A DNA stretch of 64,000 nt from Kutzneria kofuensis. GTDB taxonomy: Bacteria; Actinomycetota; Actinomycetes; Mycobacteriales; Pseudonocardiaceae. The notes below the pieces were generated by a model. The model was given only the letters and a program-made list of their open reading frames with translations, searched no databases and was not told where the DNA came from. This document shows, piece by piece, positions 16,086 to 24,255 of this stretch (the stretch's first letter is position 1; every line of letters begins with the position of its first letter). The position numbers were made by a program, and so were the translations under genes. Location of the stretch: the NCBI RefSeq assembly GCF_014203355.1, contig NZ_JACHIR010000001.1:4466038-4530037 (forward strand), in the 5' to 3' direction.

Positions 16086-17500
16086 CGGCGGCCCGCCCAG
16101 TCCGGAATGGACAGCGGCGTGCGCTGCACGCCGATCCACTGCCGCTTGGTGAAGCCGGGCATCTGGTTCTCCGCGCCGTGCCGGGCGTGCGCGTCGTTCA
16201 CGTGCACCTCGCCGGCGTGCAGCTGCTCGGCCACGTCCATGCCGCGGATGAGGTCGGAGGAGAAGACGGAGTTCATCAGCATCGGGTAGCCGTTGGTGAG
16301 GGCGATGGCCTCTTCCTCGGTGTCCACGACCGTCACCGGGACGACCGGGCCGAAGATCTCCTCGGTGAACGCCGGCATCTCGGGTGTGACGTCGGTGAGC
16401 ACGGTCGGCCGGTAGAACAGGCCGTCGTACTCGGCGCCGGTCAACACCTTCGCGCCCATCTCGATGGACGGCTGCACGATCTTGCGATGCACCCGGTCCC
16501 GCTGCCGCTCGCTGATCAGCGGGCCGAGGTCGGTGGCCAGATCCATCGGGTCGCCGACGTTCAGCTTGGCGGCCCGGGCCACCAGGGCCTCCAGATAGGC
16601 GTCGGCGACGGCGCGCTGCACGATGTGCCGGCTGGCACTGATGCAGGTCTGGCCCTGGAACTCGTACGAGGCGATCATGGCGCAGGACGCGGCCAGCTCG
16701 ACGTCGGCATCGTCCAGCACGACAAAGGCGTTGCTGCCGCCCAGTTCCAGCCGGATCGGGCGCAGGTCCACCGCGGCCGCGGCGGCGATCTCCAGGCCCA
16801 CCTCGCGGGAGCCGGTGAAGTCCATCAGGTCGAGACCGCGGTGCTCGGCCAGTGGCTTGCCGGCGTCCAGGCCGTCGCCGGTGACCACGTTGAACACGCC
16901 GGGCGGGAAGCCGGCAGCGTCGGCCGCCTGGGCCAGTGCGAGGCCGCCGATGAACGGGGTCAGCTCGGCCGGCTTGAGCACCACGGTGTTGCCGAAGGCC
17001 AGCGCGGGCGCGACCGCCCGCATGGCCAGGTTCATCGGGTAGTTCCACGGCGTGATCAGGCCGACCACGCCCAGCGGCACCGCCCGGGACAGCGACAGCT
17101 TGCCCGCCTTGTACGGCTGGAGGATGTCGCCGGCGGTCTGCGTCGCCTGCACGGCCGAGATGGCCAGCTGGCGGATGCTGGTGCCGACCTCGTCCTCGGC
17201 CTTGTAGCGGACGCCACCGGTCTCGCGGATGCTCTGCTCGACCAGGTCGTCGTAGTTGGCCTGGAGGTAGTCGGCGAACTTGCGCAGGTAGGCGGCGCGT
17301 TCGGCGCCGGCCAGCGCCGCCCAGGCCGGCTGGGCCGCGCGGGCGGCGGCCACGGCCTTGTCCACGTCCGCGGCGGCGCCCAGCGCGTAGCGGCCGATCT
17401 CGGCGCCCGTCGCCTTCTCGTGCACCGGCGCGGTTCTGCCGGACTCGGCCGGAACGAAGGAGCCACCGAGGTACAACCGGCCGTCCGCGACTTTATCCAT
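16082..17500 (-). CDS. NAD(P)-dependent aldehyde dehydrogenase
   Basis: A 472-residue ALDH. The cofactor site shows TPWNYPMNLAMRAVAPALAFGNTVVLKPAE (residues about 148-178) and FTGSREVG, the general base is in LELGGSN (about residue 252), and the nucleophilic Cys is in FQGQTCISASR (residue 286). A C-terminal FGPVVPVTVVDTEEEA completes the family pattern. It oxidises an aldehyde to the acid. Sequence style is that of the semialdehyde/benzaldehyde-type dehydrogenases; with the sugar transporter next door, a sugar-derived aldehyde is likely. ATG at 17500; the gap to the ROK gene is 49 bp. Confidence 0.88.
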   Translation of the reverse strand: MDKVADGRLYLGGSFVPAESGRTAPVHEKATGAEIGRYALGAAADVDKAVAAARAAQPAWAALAGAERAAYLRKFADYLQANYDDLVEQSIRETGGVRYKAEDEVGTSIRQLAISAVQATQTAGDILQPYKAGKLSLSRAVPLGVVGLITPWNYPMNLAMRAVAPALAFGNTVVLKPAELTPFIGGLALAQAADAAGFPPGVFNVVTGDGLDAGKPLAEHRGLDLMDFTGSREVGLEIAAAAAVDLRPIRLELGGSNAFVVLDDADVELAASCAMIASYEFQGQTCISASRHIVQRAVADAYLEALVARAAKLNVGDPMDLATDLGPLISERQRDRVHRKIVQPSIEMGAKVLTGAEYDGLFYRPTVLTDVTPEMPAFTEEIFGPVVPVTVVDTEEEAIALTNGYPMLMNSVFSSDLIRGMDVAEQLHAGEVHVNDAHARHGAENQMPGFTKRQWIGVQRTPLSIPDWAGRR

Positions 17501-17549
17501 GTCTTAAGGTAAGTCGCGGACGAACGGAGGGTCAAGAGGCTGTTCCGGG

Positions 17550-18719
17550 TCACCCGCCGTTCGCGAGGAAGCGCATCACGGGCAGCGTGGCAGCGCCCAG
17601 GGCGACTGCCTCCGGGCCGAGCTGGCCCAGCTCGATGCGAGTGCCGTCACGCAGGTAGCTCAGGGTGTGCCGGCGCGCCGCGTCCTGCACCGCGTCCAGG
17701 ATGGTGTGCCCGATGGACAGGCTCACCCAACCCGACAGCACCACGCAGTCCGGGGTCACCAGGTTGATCAGGTTCGCGATGCCGATGCCCAGGTACTCGG
17801 CGGTGGCGGCCATGGTGTCCGCCGCCGGCCCCGGCTGCTGCGCGCGGTCGGCCAGCTCCCGCATCCGCGCCTCGGTGTCCTGCGCCGTGAACGGCTCGCT
17901 GCCCGGCAGCGCCAGGTAGCGGTCCAGGATGCCCTCGGCCCCGATGTACGCCTCCAGGCAGCCGCGCGACCCGCAGCGGCAGGCCAGCCCGCCCGCGTGC
18001 ACGACGGTGTGGCCCCACTCCGTGGTCGTGCTGGAAACGCCCTGGCTGGAGTCGGATTCCACGGCCAGCGCCGCCCCCACGCCCACACCGAGCAGCGCGA
18101 TCACCGACCGCGTCGAGCCACGGCCGGCGCCCCGCCACATCTCCGCCTGGCCCAGCGTGCGGGCGCAGTTGTCGACGTACAGGGGAGCGCTCACGCCGTC
18201 GGCGAGCATCTTCGTCAGCGGCACACCCCGCCACCCGAACGTGGGCGCGTGCACCAGCTCGTCGCCGTCCACCGAGCCCGGCACACCCACACCGATGCCC
18301 AGGATGGTCACCGGGGACGTGCTCACCTCGGCGATGCCGGCCAGGATCAACTCGGCGACGTGCGAGGGCTCCAGGTTGCCGTCCATCGGGTACGTCGCCG
18401 TCGCCACCGTGTTCAGCGCGCAGTCGAACAGACCGACCTCGATGTGCGTCTCCCCGATGTCCACGCCGATCACGTGGCCGTAGTCCCGGCGGACCTGCAG
18501 CACCGTGCGCGGCCGGCCGCCCTCGGACTCCGCCGAGCCGGCCTCCTCGACCACGCCGTCCGCGATCAGATCGGAGATCACGTTGCTCACCGTCGACGAG
18601 CTCAGCCCGGACGAGTCGACCAGTTCGAGCCGGCTGCCCCGGCCCTGGAGATACAGCCGCGACAGCAGCGCCGACCGGTTGCGTCGGCGCAGCTCACGGG
18701 TGGTCTGTTTCGCTGCCAC
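17550..18719 (-). CDS. ROK-family sugar-responsive repressor
   Basis: A 389-residue protein. Residues 1-75 are a winged helix (ALLSRLYLQGRGSRLELVDSSGLSSSTVSNVISDLI). Residues 80-389 are the sugar-kinase-like ROK fold with VIGVDIGETHIEVGLFD, VDNCARTLGQAEMWRG and the zinc motif CRCGSRGCLE. The HTH plus ROK body marks an NagC/XylR-type repressor, which releases DNA when it binds a sugar. It leads the strand that carries the dehydrogenase, ThuA and importer genes, so it very likely controls that locus. GTG at 18719 begins at the conserved N-terminus (VAAKQTTRELRRRN). The divergent XRE-STAND gene starts 83 bp away. Confidence 0.88.
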   Translation of the reverse strand: MAAKQTTRELRRRNRSALLSRLYLQGRGSRLELVDSSGLSSSTVSNVISDLIADGVVEEAGSAESEGGRPRTVLQVRRDYGHVIGVDIGETHIEVGLFDCALNTVATATYPMDGNLEPSHVAELILAGIAEVSTSPVTILGIGVGVPGSVDGDELVHAPTFGWRGVPLTKMLADGVSAPLYVDNCARTLGQAEMWRGAGRGSTRSVIALLGVGVGAALAVESDSSQGVSSTTTEWGHTVVHAGGLACRCGSRGCLEAYIGAEGILDRYLALPGSEPFTAQDTEARMRELADRAQQPGPAADTMAATAEYLGIGIANLINLVTPDCVVLSGWVSLSIGHTILDAVQDAARRHTLSYLRDGTRIELGQLGPEAVALGAATLPVMRFLANGG

Positions 18720-18802
18720 AGTGGGATCTTGCCAAACTTCTGGTCGATAGCGTTCACATCGCACCTGTTGGGCGCAACCAAACCATGAGAGAGAGTGGAC
18801 GG

Positions 18803-21016
18803 ATGGGTACCCGGGAGCAGGTCGGCGAGGGCTTCGGCCACGCCGTGCGCACCCGTCGCGAGGCGCTGGGCTGGTCGTTGACCGACCTCGCGGCCGTCGT
18901 CCGCTACGACAAGTCGCTGCTGTCCCGGCTGGAGAACGGCCGGCGCAAACCGACCGAGCAGCATGCACGTGCACTGGACAGTGCACTCGGGGCCGAGGGG
19001 CAGCTGATCCACCTGGCCCGTCGGGCGCTGCCGCGGTCGCCGGCCCAGCTGCCGGCCGCCCCGGCCCGGTTCGTCGGCCGGGACCTCGAGCTGGCGGCGC
19101 TGGCCGCGGCGGTGCGGGAGTTCGGCGACACCGGCGGCCCGACCGTGGTGACGATCGACGGGCCGCCCGGGGCCGGCAAGACCGCCCTGGCGCTGCGCTT
19201 CGCCCACTCCATCGCCCACGACTACCCCGGCGGCCAGCTCTACACCGACCTGCGCGGGCACTCCCTGTTCGACCCCGCCGATCCTGCCGACGTGCTGGAG
19301 GAGCTGCTCACGTCGCTGGGCGTGGAGAGCGAGAGCGTGCCGGCCCGGCTGGAGCAGCGCGCCAGCCTGCTGCGCTCGGCGCTGGCCCCGACCAGGACGC
19401 TGCTCGTGCTGGACAACGCGTCCGATTCCGACCAGCTGCTGCACCTGCTACCCGGGGCCGGCGGCTGCGCGGTCATCGTCACCAGCCGGGACCGGCTGTC
19501 CGGCCTGGCCATGCGCACCGGGGCCGCCCGCGTCACCGTCGCGCCGATGGCCGCCGCCGAGTCGGTGCGGCTGCTGTCCACGATCATCGGCAACCGCGGG
19601 TCGGTGGATGAGGACGCCCTGGGCGAGCTGGCCCGGCGCTGCGGGCACCTGCCGCTGGCGCTGCGGATCGCCGCCGAGCGGGTGGCGGTGTCCGAACTCG
19701 ACGACCTGGTCGCCGAGCTGGACGACTCCCGGCTGGACGCGCTGGACGTCGCCGACGCCACGCCGGCGCGGACGATCATCTCCTGGTCGTACGGGCGGCT
19801 GGATGCCGGCAGTGCGCGGATGTTCCGGCTGCTCGGGCTGCACCGGGGGCCGTACCTGAGCGTGGCGGCCGCCGCCGCGCTGGCCGGCGTCCGCGTCGGC
19901 GCCGCCCGGCGCTTCCTCGACCGGCTCGCCGGCGCGCACCTCATCCACAACCCCCGGCGCGGACACTGGCGGTTCCACGACCTCGTCGCCGACTACGCCG
20001 CCGAGCTGGCGTCGTCCGACCCGGAGGCGGACGCCGCGGTGGCCCGGCTGGCCAGCTGGTACCTGCACGGGTACTCCTCGGCCGGCAAGGTGCTCGCGCC
20101 GTACCGGGACAACCCGCTGCGGATCGCCCCCGTGCTGCCGGACGTGGAGCCGCCGACGTTCGGGTCCGAACGGGACGCCATCGCCTGGTGCAAGGACGAG
20201 CTGCCGAACGTGCTGCCCGTGCTGCGGCTGGCGCTCGGCTACGGGCAGCGCGAAGCCGCCTGGCACCTGCCACTGGAGCTGTGGAGCTACCTGCTGCTGG
20301 CCCAGCCGTGGGGTGTGTGGATCGCCAGCCACCAGTTGGCGCTGGAGGCGTCTCGTGGGGACGACTACGCCCACGGCTGGGTCGCCACCAACCTCGGCGA
20401 GGCCTACCGGCGGATGGGCTCCCTCGCTGATGCCGGCGAGTACTACGCGCTGGGACGGGAGCTGCGGGAACGCTGCGGCGACCGGGCCGGGCTGGCGTGG
20501 TCGCTGGCCGGCTCCGCGCTGCTGGCCATCGACCGCGGCGAGGTCGCCGAGGCCCGCGACTTCTCCGAGGCCGCGGTCGAGTTGTTCGCGGAGACCGACA
20601 ACTCCGAGGGGCGGGCGCTGCTGCTCGGCGTGCTCGGCGACATGCAGGACGCCCTCGGCGACCACCGCTCCGCTCTGGCGGCGTTCGTCGAAGCGGCCTC
20701 GCTGATGACCGCCCTGGGCAGCCTGCAGGGCGTCGCCCAGATGCTCACCCGCTCCGCCGAGGTGCACGTGGCCCTCGGCGAGCACTCGGAGGCCCTCGCC
20801 GACTTCGTCGGCGCCACCAACGCCGCCCGGCAGGTCGGGGACCTCGTCGCCGAGGTCGCCGCTCTCCGGTCCTACGCGCAGTTGCTGGCCGACGTGGGCC
20901 GGGTCGACGAGGCGCGGCAGGCGTGGACGCAGGCGCTGACCATCCTCGAATCCCGCGGCGAGGACGAGGACACCCAGGCGGCCGAGATCCGCGCCAAGCT
21001 GGCAACCCACCCCTGA
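18803..21016 (+). CDS. XRE-type HTH STAND NTPase regulator with TPR repeats
   Basis: A 737-residue signal-transduction ATPase. Residues 8-70 form a Cro/CI-type HTH (LGWSLTDLAAVVRYDKSLLSRLENGRR). An NB-ARC-like ATPase follows, with Walker A GPPGAGKTAL near residue 119, Walker B LLVLDNA near 204, the CGHLPLALRIAA GxP motif near 285 and a winged helix FHDLVADYA near 390. The C-terminal 330 residues are tetratricopeptide repeats. Actinomycetes use many such AfsR-like proteins to tie a signal to transcription. ATG at 18803 was chosen over ATG 18785 because GAGAG lies upstream and the HTH begins there. The target is not known; it is divergent from the ROK gene. Confidence 0.85.
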   Translation: MGTREQVGEGFGHAVRTRREALGWSLTDLAAVVRYDKSLLSRLENGRRKPTEQHARALDSALGAEGQLIHLARRALPRSPAQLPAAPARFVGRDLELAALAAAVREFGDTGGPTVVTIDGPPGAGKTALALRFAHSIAHDYPGGQLYTDLRGHSLFDPADPADVLEELLTSLGVESESVPARLEQRASLLRSALAPTRTLLVLDNASDSDQLLHLLPGAGGCAVIVTSRDRLSGLAMRTGAARVTVAPMAAAESVRLLSTIIGNRGSVDEDALGELARRCGHLPLALRIAAERVAVSELDDLVAELDDSRLDALDVADATPARTIISWSYGRLDAGSARMFRLLGLHRGPYLSVAAAAALAGVRVGAARRFLDRLAGAHLIHNPRRGHWRFHDLVADYAAELASSDPEADAAVARLASWYLHGYSSAGKVLAPYRDNPLRIAPVLPDVEPPTFGSERDAIAWCKDELPNVLPVLRLALGYGQREAAWHLPLELWSYLLLAQPWGVWIASHQLALEASRGDDYAHGWVATNLGEAYRRMGSLADAGEYYALGRELRERCGDRAGLAWSLAGSALLAIDRGEVAEARDFSEAAVELFAETDNSEGRALLLGVLGDMQDALGDHRSALAAFVEAASLMTALGSLQGVAQMLTRSAEVHVALGEHSEALADFVGATNAARQVGDLVAEVAALRSYAQLLADVGRVDEARQAWTQALTILESRGEDEDTQAAEIRAKLATHP

Positions 21017-21065
21017 CCCCGGCGAGTCACGCTCTCGGGCACACCGAATGTAAGGTTCCGGCAGA

Positions 21066-23258
21066 TCAGAACGCGGCCACCTGGCCGTGATCCTCCCTGA
21101 GTGGCGGCAGCACGCCGGCAGCCAGGTCCTCCCCGGTGAACCGCCAGGTCAACGCCGTGTTCCTGCGGTCGCCCGTCTGCTCGACCGCCATCCGCAGCGC
21201 CCGCGGCTGACCGACCAGCACCACCATCGCCTTCGCCCGGGTGATCGCCGTGTACAGCAGGTTCCGGCGTAGCAACAACATCCCGGCGCTCGTGCTCAGC
21301 GGCACCACGACGTACGGGTACTCGCTGCCCTGCGAGCGGTGCACGGTGATCGCGTAGCCGTGCGCTAGCTCCTCCAGTTCGTCGAAGTCGTACTCGACGG
21401 CCTCGCCGTCCTCCAGTGTGACCTCCAGCAACCGGTCTTCGAGGGACAGCGCCGTCACGGTTCCGGCGGTGCCGTTGAAGACCCCGTTCTTGCCCTTGTC
21501 GTAGTTGTTCCGGATCGGCATCACCCGGTCGCCGACGCGGAACGCCCGGTCGTCGGACCAGTACTGTGGCTCGCCCTCCTGATGCGGGTTCAGCACGTCC
21601 TGCAACAACCGTCCGATGTGGAGCGCGCCGACCTCCCTCGCCCGGCCGGGGCACAACACCTGCACCTTGTTCGGCTCGATGCCGTACGCGGCCGGCAGCC
21701 GCCGGGTGGCGATATCCACCACCGTCTCCGCGATGTCCTTCGGGTCCTCCGCCGGCACGAACCAGAACTCCGGGTTGTTCACCGGAAGCACGCCGTCCCG
21801 CACGCTCACCGCGTTCGCGGTGATGCCGCTGCCCGCGCCCTGGCGGTACACCCGGCTCAGATGCGTGCGCGGAATGTCCGGCACGTCAAGGAGATCCCGC
21901 AACACCGAGCCCGGGCCGACACTGGGCAGCTGATCGACGTCACCGACGAGGAGCAGGTGCGCGCCCGCCGGGACCTTGTCCATCAGCGCGTCCGCGAGGC
22001 CGACGTCCAGCATCGAACTCTCGTCCACGACGATGAGATCCGCCGACAACGGATCGTTCACGTCGAACAGGCCGCCGTCGTCGTCCTCCGGCTCGGCGTT
22101 GCGGCCCAGCATCCGGTGCACGGTCATCGCCGGCATCCCGGTCAGCTCGGACAGCCGCCGTGCCGCGCGGCCCGTCGGCGCGGCCAGGGTGATCTTCGCA
22201 CCGGCGGCCTTGGCCGTCTTCGCGATGTGCCGCACGGTGAAGCTCTTGCCGCAGCCGGGACCGCCGGTCAGGATCGACACCGTGTTCGTCAGCGCCATGT
22301 GCAGCGCCTGACGCTGGGTGTCGTCCAGTTCGGGGCTGTCGAGCTTCGGCTTGCCCGGCAACGACGACGGTGTGCCCAGCAGCCGCATCACGTTGTCCGC
22401 CAACATGGTTTCCTGCTGGTGCAGGTACGCCTGGAAGACCACCTCACGGCCGCCGATCCGCTCCTGCACGACCTTTCGCTTGCGCCGCAGGGCATGCAGC
22501 GCCGCCCGGATCAGCTCCTCGTCCTGCTCCACCATCGCCGTGGTGTGCGTGAGGACCTCGTTCACCGGCAGGAAGCAGTGGCCGCCCATGGTTCGGGCTT
22601 GGAGGAGCGTGTGCAGCACCGCCGCCTGCATCCGTTCCGGGCTCTGCTCCGGGATGCCGGCCGCCAACGCGATCGTGTCCGCGGTGGCGAAGCCGATGCC
22701 CCAGACCTCCTCCACCAGCCGGTACGGCTCGTTGCGCACCACCTGCAGCGAGTGTTCGCCCAGCTTGCGGTGGATCCGCACGGCCAGCGCCGGGCTCACG
22801 CCGACGCCCTGGAGGAACACCATCACCTCGCGGACCGCGCGCTGGTCGGCCCAGGCCGCGATGATCTTCGCCATTCGGTCGCGGCCGATCTGGTGCACCT
22901 CGAGCAGGCGCTTCGGGTCGCGGTCGATCACGTCGAGGGTGTCCGCGCCGAACGTGTCCACGATGGCGTCCGCCAGCTTGCGGCCGATGCCCCGGACCAG
23001 GCCGGAGCCGAGGTAGCGGCGGATCGCGTGCACCGTCGCCGGCAGCACCCGCTCGCACTCGTGGACCTTGAGCGTTCCGCTGTTCGTCCAGTCACCGTCG
23101 ACGCGGACCGTCTCGCCGGGCTGCAGGCCGTGCAGGACGGTGCCGGCGATCTTGGTTTCGCTGCGTTCGCCCGTGGTCAGGACCGCGACCGTGTAGCCGT
23201 CCGCCCCCACGTACATGAGGCGGTCGACCACACCCTCCGCGACGGTCACGTTCCTCAT
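21066..23258 (-). CDS. recD2: RecD2-type SF1B DNA helicase
   Basis: A 730-residue 5'-3' DNA helicase of the RecD2/YrrC class, which acts without RecBC in repair. The N-terminal region carries an OB-like domain and helix-hairpin-helix repeats (YLGSGLVRGIGRKLADAIV; EVWGIGFATADTIA). The helicase core shows Walker A LTGGPGCGKSF, motif Ia APTGRAARRL, motif II VVDESSMLD, motif III GDVDQLPSVGPG, and motifs V/VI HGYAITVHRSQGSEY and LLYTAITRAK. ATG at 23258 was preferred to a TTG at 23270. The start lies 8 bp from a palindromic operator shared with the divergent HTH/Clp-N pair, so that regulator may also affect recD2. Confidence 0.9.
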   Translation of the reverse strand: MRNVTVAEGVVDRLMYVGADGYTVAVLTTGERSETKIAGTVLHGLQPGETVRVDGDWTNSGTLKVHECERVLPATVHAIRRYLGSGLVRGIGRKLADAIVDTFGADTLDVIDRDPKRLLEVHQIGRDRMAKIIAAWADQRAVREVMVFLQGVGVSPALAVRIHRKLGEHSLQVVRNEPYRLVEEVWGIGFATADTIALAAGIPEQSPERMQAAVLHTLLQARTMGGHCFLPVNEVLTHTTAMVEQDEELIRAALHALRRKRKVVQERIGGREVVFQAYLHQQETMLADNVMRLLGTPSSLPGKPKLDSPELDDTQRQALHMALTNTVSILTGGPGCGKSFTVRHIAKTAKAAGAKITLAAPTGRAARRLSELTGMPAMTVHRMLGRNAEPEDDDGGLFDVNDPLSADLIVVDESSMLDVGLADALMDKVPAGAHLLLVGDVDQLPSVGPGSVLRDLLDVPDIPRTHLSRVYRQGAGSGITANAVSVRDGVLPVNNPEFWFVPAEDPKDIAETVVDIATRRLPAAYGIEPNKVQVLCPGRAREVGALHIGRLLQDVLNPHQEGEPQYWSDDRAFRVGDRVMPIRNNYDKGKNGVFNGTAGTVTALSLEDRLLEVTLEDGEAVEYDFDELEELAHGYAITVHRSQGSEYPYVVVPLSTSAGMLLLRRNLLYTAITRAKAMVVLVGQPRALRMAVEQTGDRRNTALTWRFTGEDLAAGVLPPLREDHGQVAAF

Positions 23259-23265
23259 CGTAGGT

Positions 23266-23309
23266 GTCAACCTTGGTTGACGGCCTTGTTGTCGTCAACT
23301 AAGGTTGAC
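23266..23309. promoter_or_regulatory. Twin palindromic operator between recD2 and the HTH/Clp-N pair
   Basis: GTCAACC-TT-GGTTGAC (23266-23281, perfect 7-bp arms) and GTCAACT-AA-GGTTGAC (23294-23309, one mismatch) lie 28 bp apart centre to centre. The second ends 3 bp before the ATG at 23313, which suggests a leaderless or very short leader. The likely ligand is the small HTH protein encoded next to it. Confidence 0.65.
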
Positions 23310-23312
23310 GAT

Positions 23313-23531
23313 ATGACCGACGTGAACGACCTCGCGGCCGCCGCCAGCGGCGCCGACGTGCGCACCGGCCTGCGGGCCGCGCTCGCGCTGCGCCGGCTAG
23401 CAGAGACGTTGGAGGCGCTGCAAGTCGGCAATGCGCGGCGGCAGGGGTGGTCCTGGCAGGAGATCGCCGACGCGCTGGAGGTCACCAAGCAGGCCGTGCA
23501 CAAGAAGTACGCCAACCGTCAGGAGGAGTGA
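23313..23531 (+). CDS. Small HTH DNA-binding protein
   Basis: A 72-residue protein. The N-terminal half is a helical, probably dimerising region (RTGLRAALALRRLAETLEALQ). Residues about 44-66 (GWSWQEIADALEVTKQAVHKKY) form a helix-turn-helix like that of sigma region 4/HTH_23 proteins. The final codons CAG GAG GAG double as the ribosome binding site of the Clp-N gene, whose ATG overlaps this stop (TGATG). The twin GTCAACC palindromes immediately upstream are its likely operators, giving negative feedback. The pairing with a Clp-N protein suggests a protein-quality or stress role. Confidence 0.8.
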   Translation: MTDVNDLAAAASGADVRTGLRAALALRRLAETLEALQVGNARRQGWSWQEIADALEVTKQAVHKKYANRQEE

Positions 23532-24067
23532 TGTTCGAACGGTTCAGCCGCGCCGCGCGGGAGGTTGTCGTGCAGGCCCGGCAGGAGGCGCAGGCGTTGG
23601 GGCACCGGCATCTGGGCACCGAACACCTGCTGCTCGCCATGGTTTCTCGACCAGGCGGCGCCCATGACGCCCTTGTCGCCGCCGGTCTGTCGCGCGAACG
23701 GGTCGCTGCCGTCATCGCCGACACCACCGTGCTCGGCGCCGCCGATGCCGACGCCTTGAAAACCGTCGGCATCGACCTGGACGCCGTGCTCTCGCGCATC
23801 ACCGAGACCTTCGGCCCCGACGCCCTGCGGCGGGCCGTTCCCGGACGACGTCGTCGCGTCGGCGTCACGCCCCGGGTGAAGAAGGTGCTGGCCCTTGCCC
23901 TGCGCGAGGCCGTTCACCTGGGCAGCAACACGATTGGCACCGAGCATGTCCTGCTCGGCATCCTCCGTGACGGCAACGGCCGTGCTTCGAGGATCATCAC
24001 CGGTGCCGGTATCGACCCGGCCTCGCTGCGGCGCGCCGTCGTCGACGGCTTGAGCAAAGCCGCTTGA
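23531..24067 (+). CDS. Clp N-terminal (ClpC/ClpA R) repeat protein without ATPase
   Basis: A 178-residue protein made of two Clp-N repeats: FERFSRAAREVVVQARQEAQ followed by LGHRHLGTEHLLLAMV, and VTPRVKKVLALALREAVHLG followed by IGTEHVLLGILR. In ClpC/ClpB these repeats hold adaptors and substrates; here no AAA+ module follows. It may therefore act as a free adaptor, a competitor for ClpC adaptors, or a sensor for phosphoarginine-marked substrates. The start is set by the AGGAGG at the end of the HTH gene and the TGATG overlap. Its strict coupling to the HTH gene implies shared control. Confidence 0.85.
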   Translation: MFERFSRAAREVVVQARQEAQALGHRHLGTEHLLLAMVSRPGGAHDALVAAGLSRERVAAVIADTTVLGAADADALKTVGIDLDAVLSRITETFGPDALRRAVPGRRRRVGVTPRVKKVLALALREAVHLGSNTIGTEHVLLGILRDGNGRASRIITGAGIDPASLRRAVVDGLSKAA

Positions 24068-24173
24068 CCCCTTCTCTCTCTTTCCTTCTTGCCCCTCCGC
24101 CTTCCTTACGCCCTCCGCGTTCCCTTGTCCTTCTCCTCTGCGTCGTCTTCTCCCTCCGTCCCTCCCCCCGCAG
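24068..24173 (+). repeat. About 105-bp polypyrimidine tract
   Basis: Directly after the Clp-N stop the plus strand is almost only C and T (CCCTTCTCTCTCTTTCC and so on to a C6 run), with very few purines. It lies between converging genes and has no convincing coding content, although an open frame crosses it. Mirror-like homopurine/homopyrimidine DNA of this kind can form triplexes or act as a transcription roadblock. Confidence 0.7.
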
Positions 24174-24190
24174 CCCTCAGCCGCGCGCCG

Positions 24191-24235
24191 CGAAGGCGGA
24201 CTTCGTGGCCTGTGACGGGAACAAGGCCGCCTTCG
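24191..24235. terminator. Inverted repeat between converging Clp-N and WYL genes
   Basis: CGAAGGCGG (24191-24199) pairs with CCGCCTTCG (24227-24235) across a 27-base loop. With the pyrimidine tract it may end transcription from both directions. The long loop makes this tentative. Confidence 0.35.
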
Positions 24236-24255
24236 TTGGGTTGGTCGGGCTCCGG

